From: Dallia pectoralis
Taxonomy: Eukaryota; Chordata; Actinopteri; Esociformes; Umbridae
Direction: 5' to 3'
Length of the DNA: 64,000 bases
Assembly: GCA_029465975.1 (NCBI GenBank)
Contig: CM055755.1
Coordinates: 11,240,734-11,304,733 of the forward strand
The position numbers were made by a program, and so were the translations under genes. The notes beneath the pieces are model-generated. The model worked only from the letters and a program-made list of their open reading frames with translations. It was not told the origin of the DNA and searched no databases. Each line of letters opens with the position of its first letter. The stretch's first letter is position 1. Of this stretch, positions 60,830 through 64,000 are shown in pieces.

Positions 60830-61440
60830 TAGCCATGCAAAAAGAAAGTACACCCCCTACAGTATTTTTTTTCCGATCTGAAACTTCCAACCACATGTAT
60901 CGATGAAGGTATTCCAATTGAACAAACCACACAGGTTAGGAGTTTAATCACATAAAATGAATAGAAAGGTACACTATACTCTTACCAAAACTGGTGCAAA
61001 CTGGTGTCTTAACTTTATTGTCTTAACCTTATTGGTGTGTTGTAACACACCAAGTTTAGAAGAGACTGAGGGTCTAAAAAACAATTCTAAGCATTTGGAA
61101 GTAGACCATTCCCGTTTGACCGATTATCTACCAGTGGGGAAAAACAAGATCTGACCTTAAGATGCTCCTATGAGTCTCTAAGAACCTCAGGTTAACATCA
61201 AGACATCCACATCTCTTGCAACAAGTCAGCAGTCAGAAAGAGACGGCATTAACTTGGCCTACATGGGAGGTCAGGAAGGAAGATGCCTCTGCTCTAAAAA
61301 AAGAATATCAAGAGACGACGGACTTTTGCCAGGGCAATACATGTGGGAAAAGACCAAATGTACTAAAACAGTGTGATCTGGACAAATGCGTAGCTATTTG
61401 TTTGGCCACAATTCCAGATTTTAAATTTTGAATAAAGAAA
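60830..61440 (+). mobile_element. Decayed Tc1/mariner-like DNA transposon
   Basis: CATGCAAAAAGAAAGTACAC at the left, AGACATCCACATCTCTTGCA and GGAAGATGCCTCTGCTCT plus AAAAAAAGAATATCAAGAGA inside resemble a common fish Tc1-like element. There, a GCCTCTGCTCTC-AAAAAGAACAT motif is part of the transposase frame. Frame is broken and ends are not defined. Confidence 0.4.
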
Positions 61441-61478
61441 CAACTTGTTGTACTTACTTTATCGTCAACTTCTTGCAG

Positions 61479-61572
61479 CTAGCGACAGTATGAAGAGTCA
61501 CCCATCACTGGCTAGCATAAGAAGTGGCACAGGGCATCTTTTAAATAGTAGAAGGTCTACGAATACTCCGAG
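61479..61572 (+). CDS. Candidate internal exon, phase-compatible with the MGCVSSK exon
   Basis: Acceptor AACTTCTTGCAG|CT and donor CCGAG|GTAAAC bound 94 bp. Entered in phase 1 it is fully open: SDSMKSHPSLASIRSGTGHL, then LNSRRSTNTPR, ending in phase 2. The Ser/Arg/Thr-rich composition suits a disordered, phosphorylatable tail after a myristoylated N-terminus. The 52506 donor is phase 1, so joining is possible. Not recognised as any family. Confidence 0.3.
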
Positions 61573-62418
61573 GTAAACATTTTAGTGATAAATTGATGCA
61601 AATGGTATCTCAGTGAATAGTGGCAGAGCTGGGTAGATGGCACTGAAAGGTTCTAATTTACATGCATTTGGGGCTTTGCGGATAAACATGGTTCTTTTTT
61701 CACTGGTCAACGTAATTGCATTTCAATCTTCCAACTAGGTATGTCCAATGAGTAAAATATTTTTGAATAAACAAAATCAACGGTAGCTAAAGTTTAGTGA
61801 GGTTTAAGTTTAAAGAAACCTGAATAGTGATTTCATTCATTTCATGGCCCCTAAAATTAAGTTGTAATAAAGTCTCCTTTATTAACCTTAGAATAAGGTT
61901 GTCACCACAATACCTACTTTCCCGTTTGAATGCCATAGGCCCTGTTTTAGTCAGTCCTTTTATGTAGCTTTTGCAATTGGCAGAGGCAACTGAGAAACCA
62001 GTATGACAATTACTCCATGGAGTAGCCTTTAACCAATAGGCCTACTGTCAGGGATGTTAATGTTTTCTTTACAGTTTGACAGGCTGTTCTGAGAATGCAT
62101 CTTGTCAGTGGTGTAGTCTATTTTTTTGTAGTGAGTATACTGTGATTTTTCCCTCCCAGCCTCTTACTCGCCTGTCCCAGAGTGACACCCCATACACTAA
62201 GCACAGGAAAAACAACACTTAAAGTTAAGAACAGATGAGCTGATTTTACTTTTTGAGAAACGCAACCTAACCTGAGCATAACAAAACCTCACACAAATGA
62301 GCCATTTAATTGACACCCCTTCACTGACGCAGTACCCTGCAGAAATTTGGCAGATCCTTTTTTGGCTATTTTAACGTAGCCTTAAGTCACTACAGAGATG
62401 GGTGGGCAGCCTGGTAGT

Positions 62419-62838
62419 CTACAATGCTTTCCAAATATGTTTGTACTCAGGGGTCTGAGGTGTGCATTTCCTTCTTGGTTGTGTGGCGGAGCGATGGCTT
62501 CTTGTCCATGTTGTCACATACTTTCTTGGCTCAAAATGTCTTACAGGGGGCCCATTGATGCTGATCATCATCAAATTGCTATAATTGGACAACAACAGTG
62601 TAGATCTTTTGTCTGTGCAAACATTGTTCATGAGACTGAAGCCCCTTTCACATTCAGCAGTGCTGCATGGGATGGTCTGCATGTATCTTATGAGAGGTTT
62701 TAGGCTTTCAGGCTCACTTTCTGAGTGCTCAAGGAAATATCTCATACCATTTACTGCTTGCTCTTCACAAAGATTGAACTGCCTGCACAGTCGTTTTACT
62801 TGTGCCTCCCCATGCCGTATGCCAGGTGTTGATGGCCA
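62419..62838 (-). pseudogene. hAT transposase C-terminal dimerisation domain fragment
   Basis: Open on the minus strand from about 62838 to the stop at 62419. It encodes YNWPSTPGIRHGEAQVKRLC, YFLEHSESEPESLKPLIRYM, then the hAT signature PCSTAECERGFSLMNNVCTD and KRSTLLLSNYSNLMMISING. C-S-T-A-x-C-E-R-G-F-S is the conserved dimerisation motif (KIAA1586/ZMYM-like hAT family). An in-frame TGA just upstream (about 62845) and loss of the catalytic core make it non-functional. Confidence 0.8.
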
Positions 62839-63335
62839 GTTGTATATTAAAAACGTTCAAGTTTTTATTTTGAAAAACTAAAGGCTGTGCAACATGTGTG
62901 TGGCCCCTGCAGATTATCTTAAAGTGTATTGAGGTTAATAGGTCATTGCACAAAAAAGCTATTGAGATATGCAGGTTAAAAATGTATATAAAAAACTTTT
63001 AATCTTTTATTTTGAAAAAAACAAAGGCTGTGCAACATGCTGGTGGCCCCTGCAGACTATCTGAAAGTGTTTGCGGTTAATAGGTCACTGCACAAAAAAA
63101 GCTATTTAAATGTAATTTAAAAACGTAAAACATTTTATTTTGAAAAAACAACGCCTGTGCAAAATGTGAAAGATATTTGTAGAGAATATGAAAGTAAATT
63201 GAGGTTTCCAATTGATTTCAAAGATTTTCAGAGTTTTTAAATGTTTATTAAACATCTCTTACGCCATTTCCTTAAAAAAATGCTAAAACAGCTTTAGAAT
63301 TAATAACGTTGGGACTTGCACTTTATTGACGGTCC

Positions 63336-63614
63336 CTAACTATAAGCTGACGGAGGTTTCTGTCGGTCGATCACCGGTGTGTAGTGTGGCTCCTTGCGGG
63401 AAAAACGGACCTGATATCGGGCTCCGAATATCCGTTGAATATCCAATATCGAATATCCAACCAACTTTAACTCGGTTTTACAGCTATACTCAGGCCCACG
63501 CACAGACAGACACAGGATATCATATACGCTACTTTGACCCGACACTGCAGTAGCTTCAGGGACAGACTTTTTAAAACACTGAAGTAGTGTTATTTGGGTC
63601 TGTTTACGTTTCAT
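63336..63614 (-). pseudogene. hAT transposase N-terminal fragment
   Basis: Minus-strand ORF beginning MKRKQTQITLLQCFKKSVPE, a basic start typical of KIAA1586-like hAT proteins (MKR-x-TLL-x-FF-x-K). It loses similarity after about 45 residues, where sequence shared with the 25-kb relic (GGATATTCGATATTGGATAT, minus strand) begins. Confidence 0.5.
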
Positions 63615-64000
63615 ATTTCGTTATTTTAAAACGTAGTTCAAACTCTACGTAGTTGCGGGAAATGAAAGACCGCGCGAAGAATGACCGCCAAACAACGTCT
63701 TTTTTTAAGGCAGCCGGAGCTAAACAACTTGTTGTTGCTTAGTAACTTTAAGTGACGTCACGTAAGAGCCAGGGCACCGCGACCGAAGCCCCAAAGATCC
63801 AGTTGGCACTGATTCACAATACATACGGGGAGAATTTATGAATTAAAGCGAGGACGTTTTGTCACAAAACGACGATGTTACGTATTATCGCGCCTTTTTT
63901 AGTGGGTATACGGAAATCTTTGGCTTTTTCTAGTGGGTATACGGCGTATACCTGCGTATCACGTAGACTACACCACTGCATCTTGTCTCTTAATAGAGTT

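Larger units (their letters stand above)
58048..62097. other. Intergenic or intronic stretch
   Basis: Mostly AT-rich. It contains a CpG-richer block with CRE and X-box-like motifs (59200-59640), a decayed DNA transposon (60830-61440) and a candidate exon (61479-61572). Otherwise nothing recognised. Confidence 0.5.
62106..63978 (-). mobile_element. hAT transposon (1873 bp) with 8-bp target duplication and transposase remnants
   Basis: TIRs CAGTGGTGTAGTCTA (62106-62120) and its exact reverse complement (63964-63978) are flanked by perfect CATCTTGT duplications (62098-62105, 63979-63986). Transposase pieces are on the minus strand: the N-terminus near 63614 and the C-terminal dimerisation region at 62838-62419. 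The catalytic middle is deleted. A related sequence lies inverted at 25235-25930. Confidence 0.88.

Overview
The window is vertebrate, almost certainly teleost, nuclear DNA. It has intron-split genes with GT/AG junctions, abundant (CA)n and minisatellite arrays, and fish-type hAT, Tc1/mariner, MULE-like, SINE and LTR elements. One Tc1 relic resembles a family I know from salmonid and pike genomes, so a salmonid/esocid-like fish is possible, but the species is not proven. No prokaryotic features were seen.

Layout: (1) 1-5107 is the 3' part of a long intron and holds two hAT elements. (2) 5108-22864 (+) carries the last 25 recognisable coding exons of eif4g1 (translation initiation factor eIF4G1): an RNA-binding KRERK/IRIRDPNQGG segment, a long Pro/Ala-rich exon with a coding minisatellite, the eIF4E-binding motif, MIF4G, MA3 and W2 domains, then a 3'UTR to about 24186. 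The PABP-binding exons lie off the left edge. (3) 24187-28349 is intergenic and TE-rich. (4) 28350-46561 (+) is a complete 11-exon intestinal-type alkaline phosphatase (alpi), 502 codons plus stop, with all metal-binding residues but no GPI-anchor tail. Its 9.4-kb ninth intron holds a nest of two LTR retrotransposons. (5) 46562-52262 has minisatellites, a possible 3'-truncated retrocopy and a Tc1 relic. (6) 52476-52506 is the first coding exon (MGCVSSK..., predicted N-myristoylated) of an unidentified gene. A phase-compatible exon candidate lies at 61479-61572. (7) The right end holds a 375-bp MULE-like palindrome, Tc1 relics and a complete 1.87-kb hAT insertion.

The most notable observations concern repeat biology. 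Several minisatellites include or abut splice junctions of eif4g1 and alpi and so multiply near-copies of splice sites. Two nested non-autonomous LTR elements have 5-bp target duplications and LTRs that read as identical. Their ORFs start 2-3 nt after the 5' LTR, and their interiors are in-phase GC-rich minisatellites built around an ATGGCNGCCGCC (MAAA, YY1-like) core. A 949-bp near-perfect palindrome sits inside a minisatellite in alpi intron 2. One base is missing in the coding minisatellite of eif4g1, and restoring the count makes the whole downstream frame consistent.

eif4g1 acts in cytoplasmic cap-dependent translation. alpi is a secretory-pathway phosphatase. I see no functional link between them beyond proximity.
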